Origin: Trichomonas vaginalis G3
Lineage: Eukaryota; Parabasalia; Trichomonadida; Trichomonadidae
NCBI RefSeq assembly: GCF_026262505.1
Contig: NC_067205.1
Location: 20,395,645 to 20,459,644, forward strand
Length of the DNA stretch: 64,000 bases
Reading direction: 5' to 3'
The position numbers and the translations under genes were made by a program. This document shows, piece after piece, positions 19,719-29,462 of the stretch. Each line of letters begins with the position of its first letter. Position 1 is the first letter of the stretch. The notes beneath the pieces were generated by a model. The model searched no databases, was not told where the DNA came from, and worked only from the letters and a program-made list of their open reading frames with translations.

Positions 19719-19760
19719 TACCGTCTTTACATACAAGATAAAAAAATAAATAAAAATAAA
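19719..19760 (-). promoter_or_regulatory. Conserved leader of the KilA-N genes
   Basis: Reading on the minus strand, TTTTATTTATTTTTTTAT then TTGTATGTAAAGAC precedes the ATG by a few bases. Almost the same block precedes the genes starting at 20767 and 23183, and a shorter form precedes the one at 22191. Conservation outside the coding frames implies a shared promoter or leader. Confidence 0.65.
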
Positions 19761-19762
19761 AT

Positions 19763-20160
19763 TAGCCTTTTTTTTACATTATGACACGAAGTGAAGATTT
19801 GCACTTCGTCAAATTTTATTAAAAATTAGCTTTTTTTTTACATTATGACACGAAGTGAAGATTTGCACTTCGTCAAATTTTATTAAAAATTAGCCTTTTT
19901 TTTACATTATGACACGAAGTGAAGATTTGCACTTCGTCAAATTTTATAAAAATTAGCCTTTTTTTTACATTATGACACGAAGTGAAGATTTGCACTTCGT
20001 CAAATTTTATTAAAAATTAGCCTTTTTTTACATTATGACACGAAGTGAAGATTTGCACTTCGTCAAATTTTATTAAAAATTAGCCTTTTTTTTACATTAT
20101 GACACGAAGTGAAGATTTGCACTTCGTCAAATTTTATTAAAAATTAGCCTTTTTTTTACA
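19763..20160. repeat. Tandem array, six 63 bp units plus a partial unit, each with an ACGAAGTG palindrome
   Basis: Unit: TTAGCC, a run of T, CATTATGACACGAAGTG, AAGATTTG, CACTTCGTCAAATTTTA. Each unit contains the inverted pair ACGAAGTG/CACTTCGT with an eight-base spacer. The units differ by only a base or two. The array fills the gap between two KilA-N genes. A related single palindrome lies at about 20937-20963. Confidence 0.92.
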
Positions 20161-20767
20161 TGTATTTTTCAGCAACTTCGTCAAATAATTTTATAGCTTT
20201 ATCTATCTCATCTACTTTAAACGTTTCTTTACCTTTCGTGGGAGCACCATACATTTTCTCAAACTTTTCGAGTAGTTCTGTTTCAGCAGCTCTCATATCA
20301 TTAACGAACACAACCTTGACTCTATTGACTGTAGAGTCATATCTTAGAGTTATATTATATGTCCTTCCTATCTTATATCTCTTTGTATTGAAGTCCTTCG
20401 GTTTCTGAACGATGTAAAGTAAGCCTTCACTGCAACGTTCCGTATCGAATGAACCATATGTTATGAAGTTATATCCAACAACTGGGTCTAACCATAACAA
20501 AACTATTGGTATAAGACTTTTGTCTATAAGATATGCTGCAGTTCCATAGAATCTTACCGATATCATAAGCTCAGGATTTCTTGTCAAAATTTTCTGAGTA
20601 GAAGCAATTCTAACCCAGTCCTTTGTTTTCTTTCCAGATGGAAATATAATGTCTGACAAAGAATATTTGTTGTATTTCTTTGAGTATCTTACGTTTAAAT
20701 CACCTATTCTAACCACTTTGGTGTCATTGTCTATCTTTCTAACTGTTTCAAACTCAATGTTTGACAT
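20156..20767 (-). CDS. KilA-N plus T5orf172 (GIY-YIG-like) protein
   Basis: A 203-residue protein from ATG 20767. Residues about 15-110 fit KilA-N (YSLSDIIFPSGKKTKDWVR, then GTAAYLIDKSLIPIVLLWLD). The second half has the T5orf172 pattern of viral Bro-like proteins: LLYIVQKP, YKIGRTYN, the glutamate in RAAETELLEKF, and a final ETFKV. T5orf172 is a GIY-YIG-related nuclease-like domain; activity is not shown here. The gene is second in a same-strand cluster of four. Two composite palindromes and the ACGAAGTG-type palindrome lie upstream. Confidence 0.72.
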   Translation of the reverse strand: MSNIEFETVRKIDNDTKVVRIGDLNVRYSKKYNKYSLSDIIFPSGKKTKDWVRIASTQKILTRNPELMISVRFYGTAAYLIDKSLIPIVLLWLDPVVGYNFITYGSFDTERCSEGLLYIVQKPKDFNTKRYKIGRTYNITLRYDSTVNRVKVVFVNDMRAAETELLEKFEKMYGAPTKGKETFKVDEIDKAIKLFDEVAEKYM

Positions 20768-20936
20768 ATATGTCTTTACATACAAAATAAAAAAATAAAT
20801 AAAAATAAAACTAACTTTATTTTTTCTATCTTAAGGAAATTCATGAATTTCATAGAGTTTTGGCGACTGGGTTTTTTTACTTACTCGCTGTTCTTCTCTC
20901 GGTTTTCCGAGGGAAGCAATCTTATGCCATTTTTTG

Positions 20937-20963
20937 ACGAAGTGTAAATCTTCACTTCGTCAA
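20937..20963. promoter_or_regulatory. Single ACGAAGTG-type palindrome upstream of the T5orf172 gene
   Basis: GACGAAGTG-TAAATCTT-CACTTCGTC, the same inverted pair as in the 63 bp array but outside it. Confidence 0.7.
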
Positions 20964-20974
20964 AAAAATCCCTG

Positions 20975-21255
20975 AAATCAAGAATTTTGTTGCTGAATTC
21001 AGCAAAAATAATGTTTAGGGTAGAAGGTTAGATCTAACCTGTTTTCTAACCTCTTTTCTACCCCAGTTATTTTATAAACGTTTTACATGGTAAACGTTAT
21101 TATTAAAATTTTGTGAAAACTCAACGGTTTGACACATGCCCTAAAAATTATTTTACTCAGAATTTTGTTGCTGAATTCAGCAAAAATAATGTTTAGGGTA
21201 GAAGGTTAGATCTAACCTGTTTTCTAACCTCTTTTCTACCCCAGTTATTTTATAA
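20975..21255. repeat. Two copies of a 90-100 bp unit with composite palindrome AGGTTAGATCTAACCT
   Basis: Two nearly identical units about 178 bases apart hold GGGTAGA, the perfect 16 bp palindrome AGGTTAGATCTAACCT (21025-21040 and 21203-21218), a further TAACC half-site and TTCTACCC. They lie upstream of the minus-strand T5orf172 gene. The second copy runs up to and slightly into the end of the next gene. Confidence 0.9.
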
Positions 21256-22191
21256 GCGTTTCACATGGTAAACGTTATGAATTCGTGAGACTCTAAACAG
21301 TTTCGTAGCTTCTATTTCTTCTTTTAGTACATCGAATGTTTTAACGATACCGAAAGTTTCTTTATACTTCTTCTTGACGTCAGATAATAGGAAATCTTCT
21401 GCTGTTGGATAGTTTTTGTTCAGAAATTCTAACATGTCCATTTTATTTTCTACCGGCTTCTCTGCTTCTTTCTTTAAGTCTGCATAGTCGTTTCTCATAC
21501 GTTCTATCTCTTTGACGGAGTAGTTATATTTCCTAATTGCTGCTTTACATTTAGAACATTGCGGGTTCATTTTTGCGTTATATTCTGAAACCTTACCTGC
21601 TAAAACAACTAAGGCGTCAATGGTTTTCTTTAACTCAAAAGCTGCTGGTTTTATCTGTTTATTCCATACTTTACCTCTTCTATCTTTATCTCTTATCTGC
21701 CATACACATTCTGCAACTAACGAAACAAAGTTGTCGTAGGTCTTAAATTCTTCAGATTTATATATGTCAGAAACATTCTTATATACCATATCGCAATCTT
21801 TGTCCATAACCTTATGGTTGCAATGAAAACCAAGGAATTCATAATTTACCTTTCGTATGAACTTCTTTATTTCTACTGAGTCAGTTGGTTTGACTTCAAT
21901 TTCGTCAAATTCGGGAATGGTTAGTTTTTGTTGCTGAATTTCAGGTAGTTTATGTAAATGGTCAATAATGTCCTGCATTTCATAAAGATACTGTTCATTT
22001 TCTTCATCTTTCGCACTACAGTCTAAATTACTTGTTAACAGTTCTTGCTTTATCTTCTGGATTTTTGTTTCGAAAGTATATGAAGAAGGAATGAAGTTTT
22101 TCATCTCTACCAACATTGACGTAGGATTCATAACTAACGAGTTTGGTGCTGTAGTTGTTTGTATTGCTGTTGTGCCGATTGTTGAAATCAT
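21250..22191 (-). CDS. Hypothetical protein of the KilA-N cluster, 313 residues
   Basis: Starts at ATG 22191. It is mostly helical and highly charged, with a possible zinc-binding CSKC plus CNH/CD cysteines (FHCNHKVMDKDCD about 150, PQCSKCK about 220) and a coiled-coil segment (VKEIERMRNDYADLKKEAEK). It has no recognisable KilA-N domain, but it sits between two KilA-N genes on the same strand and shares their upstream regulatory repeat. The family is unknown. Confidence 0.6.
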   Translation of the reverse strand: MISTIGTTAIQTTTAPNSLVMNPTSMLVEMKNFIPSSYTFETKIQKIKQELLTSNLDCSAKDEENEQYLYEMQDIIDHLHKLPEIQQQKLTIPEFDEIEVKPTDSVEIKKFIRKVNYEFLGFHCNHKVMDKDCDMVYKNVSDIYKSEEFKTYDNFVSLVAECVWQIRDKDRRGKVWNKQIKPAAFELKKTIDALVVLAGKVSEYNAKMNPQCSKCKAAIRKYNYSVKEIERMRNDYADLKKEAEKPVENKMDMLEFLNKNYPTAEDFLLSDVKKKYKETFGIVKTFDVLKEEIEATKLFRVSRIHNVYHVKRL

Positions 22192-22254
22192 ACCTTTTAT
22201 ACAAAATAAAAAAATAAATAAAAAATAAAGTTAGTTTTATTTTTTATTTCGGGA

Positions 22255-22490
22255 AAATTCATGAAAATTCAAGAGGGTAGAAATGAGGGTAGAAAAGAGG
22301 TTAGATCTAACCATCTACCCTAAACATTATTTTTGGTGTAAATTTCCTAAACTGACTGACTGACTGACTGACTGACGGCACAAAGTGGCATAACGAAAAC
22401 ATTAATATATAAAATTCATGAAAATTCAAGAGGGTAGAAATGAGGTTAGAAAACAGGTTAGATCTAACCTTCTACCCTAAACATTATTTT
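22255..22490. repeat. Two further composite palindromes and an (ACTG)n run
   Basis: GGTTAGATCTAACC occurs at 22298-22312 (one arm one base short) and as a perfect 16-mer at 22455-22470, each flanked by GGGTAGAA-type half-sites on one side and TCTACCC on the other. Six ACTG units lie between them. All of this is directly upstream of the gene starting at 22191. Confidence 0.88.
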
Positions 22491-22520
22491 TGGTGAATTC
22501 AATAAAAATAAATGGTTCAT

Positions 22521-23183
22521 TTACTCACAATATTTTTTTACAAAACGACCCCAAACTTTTAACTTCTTTTCTGCAGCTTCAAATGCTATCTTAGCGAGTT
22601 CATATTCTCTAAATTCTCTCTTTAAATCTTCTTGTTCCCATTGGTCTAGTTCGTATGGAGAATCTCTATAACCATAATATATCTCACGTTCATGTTCTAA
22701 TCGTTTTTCACACATTTTTCCAACTTCTTCTTCGAACAAAGGTTTAGCATTCTCCACTGTATCTTCGAGTTCTTCTTCATCTAATTTCTCATGAACTTTC
22801 TTGTCTATGGAGTCCATAATTTTTCCAACTGCTATGCAATATTTTGGAGAAGCCCACATTGCTATATAGTTTATAAGTCTTGGGTCTACATACGTTCCTC
22901 TAACCTGTTTGATTTCATCAGGAATTCCTGCATGAATTTTGTATAAAAAGCAACCGCCGGAATTCAGACTGTTGCTATATTCTTCACAAAATGCCTTATA
23001 ATACTCTTCCCAGGACTTATTTTCCAACAACTTTCTAAAGTCTTTCCTAAACTGTTGGCACATATTTGTTGCATTAATGTAACCATCCTTGTCTCTACGT
23101 AAGACTTCAATACCGTTATAAGTGCCTTTTGTGAATGTTTCACCATTAGATTTGTTCGTGAATGTTTTTGCTTCGACTGACAT
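22521..23183 (-). CDS. KilA-N domain protein 3
   Basis: A 220-residue protein from ATG 23183 (TTG-initiated upstream codons are the conserved leader). It is the clearest KilA-N domain of the cluster: DGYINATNMCQQFRKDF at about 36-52, then RGTYVDPRLINYIAMWASPK near 105. The C-terminal half is a Glu/Lys-rich helical region ending in aromatic/basic residues. The family binds DNA; in phages and nucleo-cytoplasmic viruses it is often expanded in tandem. It looks whole. Confidence 0.85.
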   Translation of the reverse strand: MSVEAKTFTNKSNGETFTKGTYNGIEVLRRDKDGYINATNMCQQFRKDFRKLLENKSWEEYYKAFCEEYSNSLNSGGCFLYKIHAGIPDEIKQVRGTYVDPRLINYIAMWASPKYCIAVGKIMDSIDKKVHEKLDEEELEDTVENAKPLFEEEVGKMCEKRLEHEREIYYGYRDSPYELDQWEQEDLKREFREYELAKIAFEAAEKKLKVWGRFVKKYCE

Positions 23184-23254
23184 TATTGTCTTTACATACA
23201 AAATAAAAAAATTTGTTAGAAAAAAATTAGCGTTATTTTTTCTATCTTAAGGAA

Positions 23255-23325
23255 TTCATGAAAATTCATGAGGGTAGAAATGAGGGTAGAAATGAGGTTA
23301 GATCTAACCATCTACCCTAAACATT
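23255..23325. promoter_or_regulatory. Fifth composite palindrome, upstream of the KilA-N gene starting at 23183
   Basis: GGGTAGAAATGAGGGTAGAA, then AGGTTAGATCTAACC (23295-23309), then TCTACCC. Same layout and orientation relative to the gene as the copies upstream of the two other cluster genes. Confidence 0.82.
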
Positions 23326-23419
23326 ATTTTTGGTGTAAATTTATGACAAAAATAAATGGTACCATTAATGATATCATGACTGTTCTCATTCATGTCTGAT
23401 TTACATCTAATGAAAAAGT

Positions 23420-24507
23420 TTAGAAGAATTTTCTTATTCTTTCTGGCTTATTTTTGTCTTTCCAGTACTCCCGCTCTAATGGTCCCAGATGTGTTGGCTT
23501 TGACTCTCTCAAGTTCTTAGATGGTATAACATCTTCAACACCTCCTTCATATCTTACTTTATAAGTGTCATCGTTTATGTTATAGCCAAGTATTTCAATA
23601 ACCACTCCTCGCTTTGCTTCGTCAATGGTTTCAGCAAGTTTGCCATTACTACTTTCGACTAATTTATGACGAGGATAAAATGCAATAGAGTCGTCGGCAG
23701 CTTTTATAAGATATCCATTACCTTGCGTAGAGTCTACGATATAATAATTTCTACTTAACCTTAAACGTTTCTTTGTCAACGGCTTGTCGTCAAGAACTAC
23801 ACGAACTTTTGTACCAGGAATGAGGGGTAAATTGTGTTGAATTTCTGATATTTTGTGTTTGGCTTCGTTTCTTTTGTATATACTTTTCTTCTTGTTGTTG
23901 TGTCATTGAATTTGGTGTATGTCCTGTTGTAGAATGTGTTGAGGAATTATATACTTCGAGAAAATGTTTCATTGTTTCTTCGGTAAAGTCTCGCTCTTGA
24001 TTTAAATCTCTGAGCGTTCTTTATGAAGCGGTTTATGATGCCGAGTATGTTATGGTTATGGTCTTCAGTAGTGTAGTGAGTTATGTTATGCTTAATGAGA
24101 AAATCTGTGATTTCATTGCTGAGGTATGCACTGTCTTGGTCTGATGTTAAAGTACTTGGGCTATGTTCTGCTACAAACTTTTGTAAAACTCTTAACACTT
24201 CACGAGTTCCTTTATTTTTCATTGGATATGCATATGCTTTGCGAGTGTTAACATTAATGAAGATGAGGAATGGTTTATGTCCTCCTTTTCTGCTTTGAAT
24301 GAGAGTGTCAAATTGGTATGCGTCAGGAGTGTTGGAGTAAATTGGTAAAAAGTAGTCGTAAGGGTTTATTTTTGTTTGATGTACAACATTTTTGTCAAAG
24401 AACCTTTTCACTTCAGCTCTGTTAGTAAATCCCCAACTTTTTGCTGCTTCATTGAACTTCTTAAATGACCTCCATGGATGTTGTTCGAATACTTCTTTCA
24501 AGCTCAT
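23420..24507 (-). CDS. Retroviral-type (rve/DDE) integrase of Maverick 1 (broken)
   Basis: The core resembles the Polinton integrase: YQFDTLIQ with the first acidic residue, LTSDQDSAYLSNEI with the second, and the DHNHNILGIINRFIK segment where the third motif falls. The C-terminal part carries a small beta-rich, chromodomain-like region ending in a basic tail. The Maverick 2 counterpart (51192-52151) has the same order. In Polintons this enzyme joins the element to the target with a 5-6 bp duplication, as seen here. The region looks broken. Confidence 0.82.
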
Positions 24508-24547
24508 TTATGTAAAGTTAAAGATTTTATTCTAGGCTCAAGCGCGT

Positions 24548-27259
24548 TCATTGAACGCGGTACCATGCAAATACAGTCATAAATGGTGGCATATAATCTG
24601 CACCCGAGCCTGTTGGATTTGTTGTGAAAGTGTGGGCATGATTTCCTGTGGTTCCACAGAAAATACCTGTGCTTGAATCTACTGGGTCACTTGAAATATC
24701 ATATCTATACATTCCCTGTCTATCCGAACCTGCTGCAAGATTTGTATAACCTCTTTTTGTTATTGAATGTGAATGACTACCTGTTGTGTTTGTAGTTCCT
24801 GTATGAGTGTGCGCGGGTAAGTTTGCTTCAGTAATTTTCTTCGAACCTCCTGTTTGCTTTGAAGAGTTAGCACAGTATAAGAATTTGTCTACAATCTGCT
24901 GCCATGTACCAAAACCTAAAACACTTGCTGGATTTGTTGAATTCATTGACGTATAAATAGAACCTATAGGATATAATGTTTGAAGTATTTCTGTCTTTAA
25001 TGTTTGAAGCTCTGTTTTGTCAGCTTTCTTATCTAACATTGCTGGTAGTTCATATGCTTCAAAGTTTCTGGCATGATCTTCGATATTCCTGCAACTCTTA
25101 TCTAAATTGTTAAGAGTATCTTTTACGCTTGTACTTGGATTTTCTAATGGTGCACTTGAACCAAGGTCAAAGTTCAATATTATGTCGTCTGCTCTAACAG
25201 TAGTGAAGGATTTATGTGTATGGTTCTTGTCGGCTTTACTGTCTAATGTAGCTTGAAGTTCATTTATATCGGAGATGTTGTGTTTATGAGATTTCAAAAC
25301 TTTGTTCATTGCTTCGAGTTCATCTTTGTCAGCTTTACTTTTAATAGCATCTTCAAACGTTATTTTTGACTTAACTCTCAAAGTAAATCTTGGTTCAACT
25401 AATACACCGTTAACATTGAAAGTAGAGGCATAAATTTCACCGGTATAACCAAATGCTTCTGGTGCTTTAGCTACATCATACTGTACAGTACAGCTTATGT
25501 CATAATCTTTAGCACGAATGTATTTATATATCTTCTTTCATTAACATTTTTTGTCTTCGCTTCATCACTTCGTGTTAAATATCCATGATAGTCCGTTATA
25601 ATCTGTTCATCTGAAACTTATATAATGAACATGGTTCTTGTCCGCTTTACTATTTAATGTAGCTTGAAGTTCATTTATATCGGAGATATTGTGTTTATGA
25701 GATTTCAAAACTTTGTTCATTGCGTCAAGTTCATTTTTGTCCGCTTTACTATTTAATGTAGCTTGAAGTTCATTTATATCGGAGATATTGTGTTTATTTC
25801 CTTATCTGCTTTTTCGGCTAATTTCTCTTCTATCTCATTTATTTCAAGTTCATGCCTACCACCACCTCCCGAAGAAGTATTTTTCTTCAGCTCTTGAAGA
25901 ACGTCCACTTCGCCATCTTTGGTGTCAATAATGAGACTTTGTGTTAAAACCTTTCCTGTCTTAATGGATGTTTGTAAAACTTCTTCTTCACCGTGTTCGG
26001 GTCATGGTCGTCATCATATCTTGTGAAATCAGAGATGTTGTCATACATTAAGCATATCTGTCTCAAAAGTTCTGCTATTTGAAACTGGAACGAAAGATAT
26101 ACAGAACTTTCATCATCTCCTAAAGTCAAGTCTGCTTTCTTAAGTATTTCTTGAATGTATGCAATGAGAACAGAGTACCTTGGAAAATATTCGAACAATA
26201 TTTCATTAGCTGTTGGTTTTGGTGGTTCTTCTGGAGTTTCTGTTGTTTCAGTTCCTTCTGTAGGTTCTGTTGGAGTTTCTGCATCTCTTGACTTCAATGC
26301 TCTTGCTCTCAAAGACCTAAATGTTAGAGCACCAGGTTTTACAAAGGACTTTATAAATGCTTTAATAGTTCCTGGTAAGTTATTGTTAGCATTAAGTAAG
26401 TTCCTTATGCTTCCATCATGTACGTCCATAGCACTATGTAAAAAATCTATACTTTTCTTGTAGTCAGCAATAGACTGACTGTGATTTTTTAAAGATTTGT
26501 CAATACCTTTAAGCCAATCTTCATGCATGTCTGATACTGAGCCAAGAATATCATTTGCTTCCTTTAGTGTATTTTGTGCTTCTCGTAAAGTATCCAATCC
26601 CGTACGTGCATTGTTTGCTATACGTCTTACAGTATCTATTTGACTCCTTGTTTCTTGCATCCAACCAGATAAAGTTTTAATAGTATCAGAACCATTTGAA
26701 ATGAAGTTCAAAGCATTTTTAACGTCATTTAAAGCTTCTTCACCAAGTACCGCCCATATCTTTCCGATTTGGTATTGAAGAACTCCATATGAAGCAGCTG
26801 TTAAACCAGTATTTATAAGGTCCCATATCCATGATTTAGCAGTTTTTCCATCCTTTCCATCCTTTCCATCCAAACCGTTTTCGCCTTGAGGTCCTTGTAT
26901 TCCTTGTATTCCTTGAATTCCTTGAATTCCTTGTATTCCTTGTGGTCCTTGAGGTCCATGGTCACCTCTTCTCCTTTCAGTTCATCTTTATGTTCGTTAT
27001 AATATTCTAATGTCATAAGGTGTACATCATTACTGCTACCAGCAACGCCAAGAATTTGTTTCTCATTCATGACTAAATTCTTTAGGCATTTAATGTTGTC
27101 GTCAAATCGAAAGCTCTTTAACAATTCAATGAGAATATTCAGTACTTTCACTAATGAGGCATCTACTGTAGAATTTATATATTGCACCGTTCCATCATTT
27201 ATGATGGGAACCTTGCTTGTTGTAATGAATGGGTTAAGTGTTAAAAGTATCGAAATCAA
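24548..27259 (-). CDS. Phage-like tail fibre/collar protein with collagen-like repeats, Maverick 1 (broken)
   Basis: Over 2.7 kb the minus strand encodes fibre-type sequence. From the N-terminal side there is a helical start, a Gly-x-y collagen-like stretch around 26880-26965 (GPQGIQGIQ, then DGKDGKDGKT), a long coiled coil, repeats containing ADKNHTHK, and at the end a tail-collar module (YPIGSIYTSMNSTNPASVLG, ...AHTHTGTTNTTGSHSHS). These modules occur in phage and large-virus fibres that trimerise and bind receptors. Direct repeats of 60-120 bp lie inside (25210-25810). The region looks broken in several places. Confidence 0.75.
25210..25810. repeat. Internal direct repeats in the fibre gene
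   Basis: A block beginning GCTTTACT and running to TTCATTTATATCGGAGAT occurs three times (about 25235, 25645 and 25745), each encoding the ADKxxHTH/LQATL fibre repeat. Such repeats change copy number by recombination. Confidence 0.75.
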
Positions 27260-27407
27260 TGACTTTTTTTAGTTTCCATCGTCAATGAACTAAATCATTG
27301 CCTTCAATGGTTAAAGTTGAGTTTTCGTTTACTAGTTCATGTGCTCTTCTTGCTTCATTTGTGTTCATACGCATATGCAGCAATAGTCATATTTTAATGA
27401 GAATAAA

Positions 27408-28173
27408 ATGTTGTTCTATTTGCAAAGTACAGACCCAAACGAATACGGGACAGTAAAGCTACAAACAAACTTAGGTCTTCAGAATGAAGCGCTTGCTTTC
27501 AGAGTTGTTGACTTCAATACTATCGCAACTTTTGTCATAACAGATGAAACAGATTTCATAGAGATTGAAATAGATGACAAAAGAAGTGTTATAACATTTC
27601 CTAACAGAGCCGAGTACAGAATAGATAAAATTGCTGGAGTCATAGATACTCTCATAAATGAAGAAACTATTGACAACATAGATGTCGAACTCTCTTCTGA
27701 GGGAACATTGAAGTTCAGTAGCAAGAAAAGAGTTCAAGATAACACGAATGAGTCATAGAGTACAACTTCTTTTGGGTGCATACCATATGACATTTCCTTT
27801 GAAAAGTGTTGACAAAACGATTGAGATGAAATCTGTTCCATACGTATGTTATGGTAATTGTTTGTACGTTGAGTCAAAAATAGCTAATGTCACAGGTATT
27901 TCAGGAGTTAATAGTAAAGGTTCAGTAGAATATAAGTCTTTCTGTTATGAAGTAAATTCAATGTTCATTCCAAACGTTCCTGTCATAGTAACTCATTTAG
28001 GTAAATGGGTTCGCATTAGCCCTCACAATTTGAAAGACATGCAATTCAGACTTGTTGACTTTCAAGGAGAGCCTGTAGAACTGAAGGCACCAGTGCGAAT
28101 GACTGTTGAAGTTGACTTTTTAGAAAATATTAAATGCAACAGCTTACAAGAGAACTCAGAGCTAAAAATATAA
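27408..28173 (+). CDS. Penton-like minor capsid protein region of Maverick 1
   Basis: Similar over its length to the 265-residue protein of Maverick 2 (42687-43484). The N-terminal part (YLQSTDPNEYGTVKLQTNLG) matches TTKNPESYNSITTNLQSPQG, and the C-terminal part (RLVDFQGEPVELKAPVRMTV) matches LTLVDANFVPVKLLCPMYLS. The final strand pair resembles the end of single jelly-roll penton/minor capsid proteins of Polintons and virophages. The penton call is inference from size, context and this strand. Confidence 0.5.
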
Positions 28174-28373
28174 AGTATGAATGTTATGTATTAGGTCATG
28201 AACTTTGGTTGTTGCTGTTTGATGAAACAAATGAGTTAGTTATGTCAGTCAAGAGAACAGAAAAATATTGTGTTAGTGAAAACTGCACCAAGTCAATAAG
28301 ATTAGGTTTGCATTATGAAGATGAGTTCGATACTGTTGAAGAAGTTTTGAATAGATACTATAAGTTGCTTTAA
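28134..28373 (+). CDS. Hypothetical 79-residue protein overlapping the penton-like gene
   Basis: Starts at ATG 28134, overlapping the end of the preceding gene by 40 bases. Alpha/beta composition with two cysteines (YCVSENC). Convergent with the minus-strand gene that ends at 28370. No family recognised. Confidence 0.5.
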   Translation: MQQLTRELRAKNIKYECYVLGHELWLLLFDETNELVMSVKRTEKYCVSENCTKSIRLGLHYEDEFDTVEEVLNRYYKLL

Positions 28374-28870
28374 TTTACTAAAACATATTTCAAACAAAGC
28401 TTATAGTAAGTAGATAGTTTTGTATACTCGTTTGAATATTTATACTTAAACTCAACTCCTGGAGTACCTGGTGTTTCAATGATGCGGATGTTACCTATTT
28501 TCATGAATAGTGGCGTTTTGACCACAGCATTCGATTTCAGGTCGAGATAGTCAATGACACATTGCTTTCCTGTTATTCGTGATATAACATTTTCAAGGTC
28601 CTCCTTTGTTAGAATTATTTGGTTCTTGCTTATAAGATTTGTCAAAAGCTTCTTATCGTCTTTGAGTAAAATTGTTTGGTATAACTGAAGAAGGTAATGG
28701 TCTACGTTATCTGAAGGATTTGTTTGAACATTTGTGTAAGGGTTGTCGTTGGCTTCTCTTGAAAGAACTTGGTCCAGTGGTGGATACTCTAACTTAACAT
28801 CTGATGTAGCGTTAGCGTTTGAAGTTGTGTTTAAATTCACCGACTTAAGATCTGGTTCTTTTTCTTTCAA
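28370..28870 (-). CDS. Element protein family shared by all three Mavericks (CCG/jelly-like C-terminus), copy 1
   Basis: About 165 residues with a disordered Asn/Thr/Pro-rich N-terminus and a helical-then-beta C-terminal domain. The same order occurs in Maverick 2 (42104-42682) and in element 3 (62998-63668): a helix with repeated Leu/Ile, a short strand pair, and a closing segment like FKYKYSNEYTKLSTYYKLCL. The start is uncertain. Presence in all three elements makes this a core gene of unknown role. Confidence 0.5.
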   Translation of the reverse strand: MKEKEPDLKSVNLNTTSNANATSDVKLEYPPLDQVLSREANDNPYTNVQTNPSDNVDHYLLQLYQTILLKDDKKLLTNLISKNQIILTKEDLENVISRITGKQCVIDYLDLKSNAVVKTPLFMKIGNIRIIETPGTPGVEFKYKYSNEYTKLSTYYKLCLKYVLVN

Positions 28871-28893
28871 ACACTCCGAAACTATAGTTCTTT

Positions 28894-29325
28894 ATGACAA
28901 TATTGTTTGTCGTTCGTGAGTCAACATTTGATGTTGGTTCAATTGGAACATTAACGGCACCAGCTAAGATGGATTTGCTTCTCATTTCATATAGAATAAA
29001 AACCTTTTATATGTATGAAATGAACAATATACTCGACAAGGGTTTGAATGTAAAGCTAACGAATGAAAATATTGTTGAATTCACTGAGACAGGTGCTGTG
29101 TATAAAGATGTAGAACTACTGAACAAAAGAGCTAAGGGAAGAAGCAGGAACATGAACAAATGGTGGAAGCCTATAAAAATTTATGTCAATGATGGCTCGG
29201 GAGGTTCAAAACATAAAAGTATGCAGAAAGTTATAGAGTTTATGCTCTCAAAGGTGAAAAGCCTTCATTTAAGAACAGCTATTCTAACGCATATCCTCAA
29301 AGCTAACGGATGGGGAAGTGGATGA
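28894..29325 (+). CDS. Hypothetical Maverick 1 protein, 143 residues
   Basis: Starts at ATG 28894, divergent from the gene at 28370-28870. Basic in the middle (NKRAKGRSRNMNKWWKPIK) with a Gly-rich turn and a helical C-terminus. No conserved domain recognised; DNA-binding is possible from charge. Confidence 0.5.
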   Translation: MTILFVVRESTFDVGSIGTLTAPAKMDLLLISYRIKTFYMYEMNNILDKGLNVKLTNENIVEFTETGAVYKDVELLNKRAKGRSRNMNKWWKPIKIYVNDGSGGSKHKSMQKVIEFMLSKVKSLHLRTAILTHILKANGWGSG

Positions 29326-29462
29326 TATGAATGACAGCAAAAATATTAACAGAAATGGCGACAGAGATGCATGGAATTTGTTTACCATCAGTCAATTGAA
29401 GGTTAAACTTTAAAACAATGTTGGTCGTTCCCATGGAATATTTTTGACTTTAATGGTATTAG

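Noticed and set aside
19763-20160. CRISPR-like array
   Set aside because: Repeats are contiguous with no variable spacers, and the genome is eukaryotic.
18879-23201. A shared MYVKT N-terminus in three KilA-N genes
   Set aside because: These codons begin with TTG and are part of a conserved non-coding leader; the ATG a few codons on is the start.
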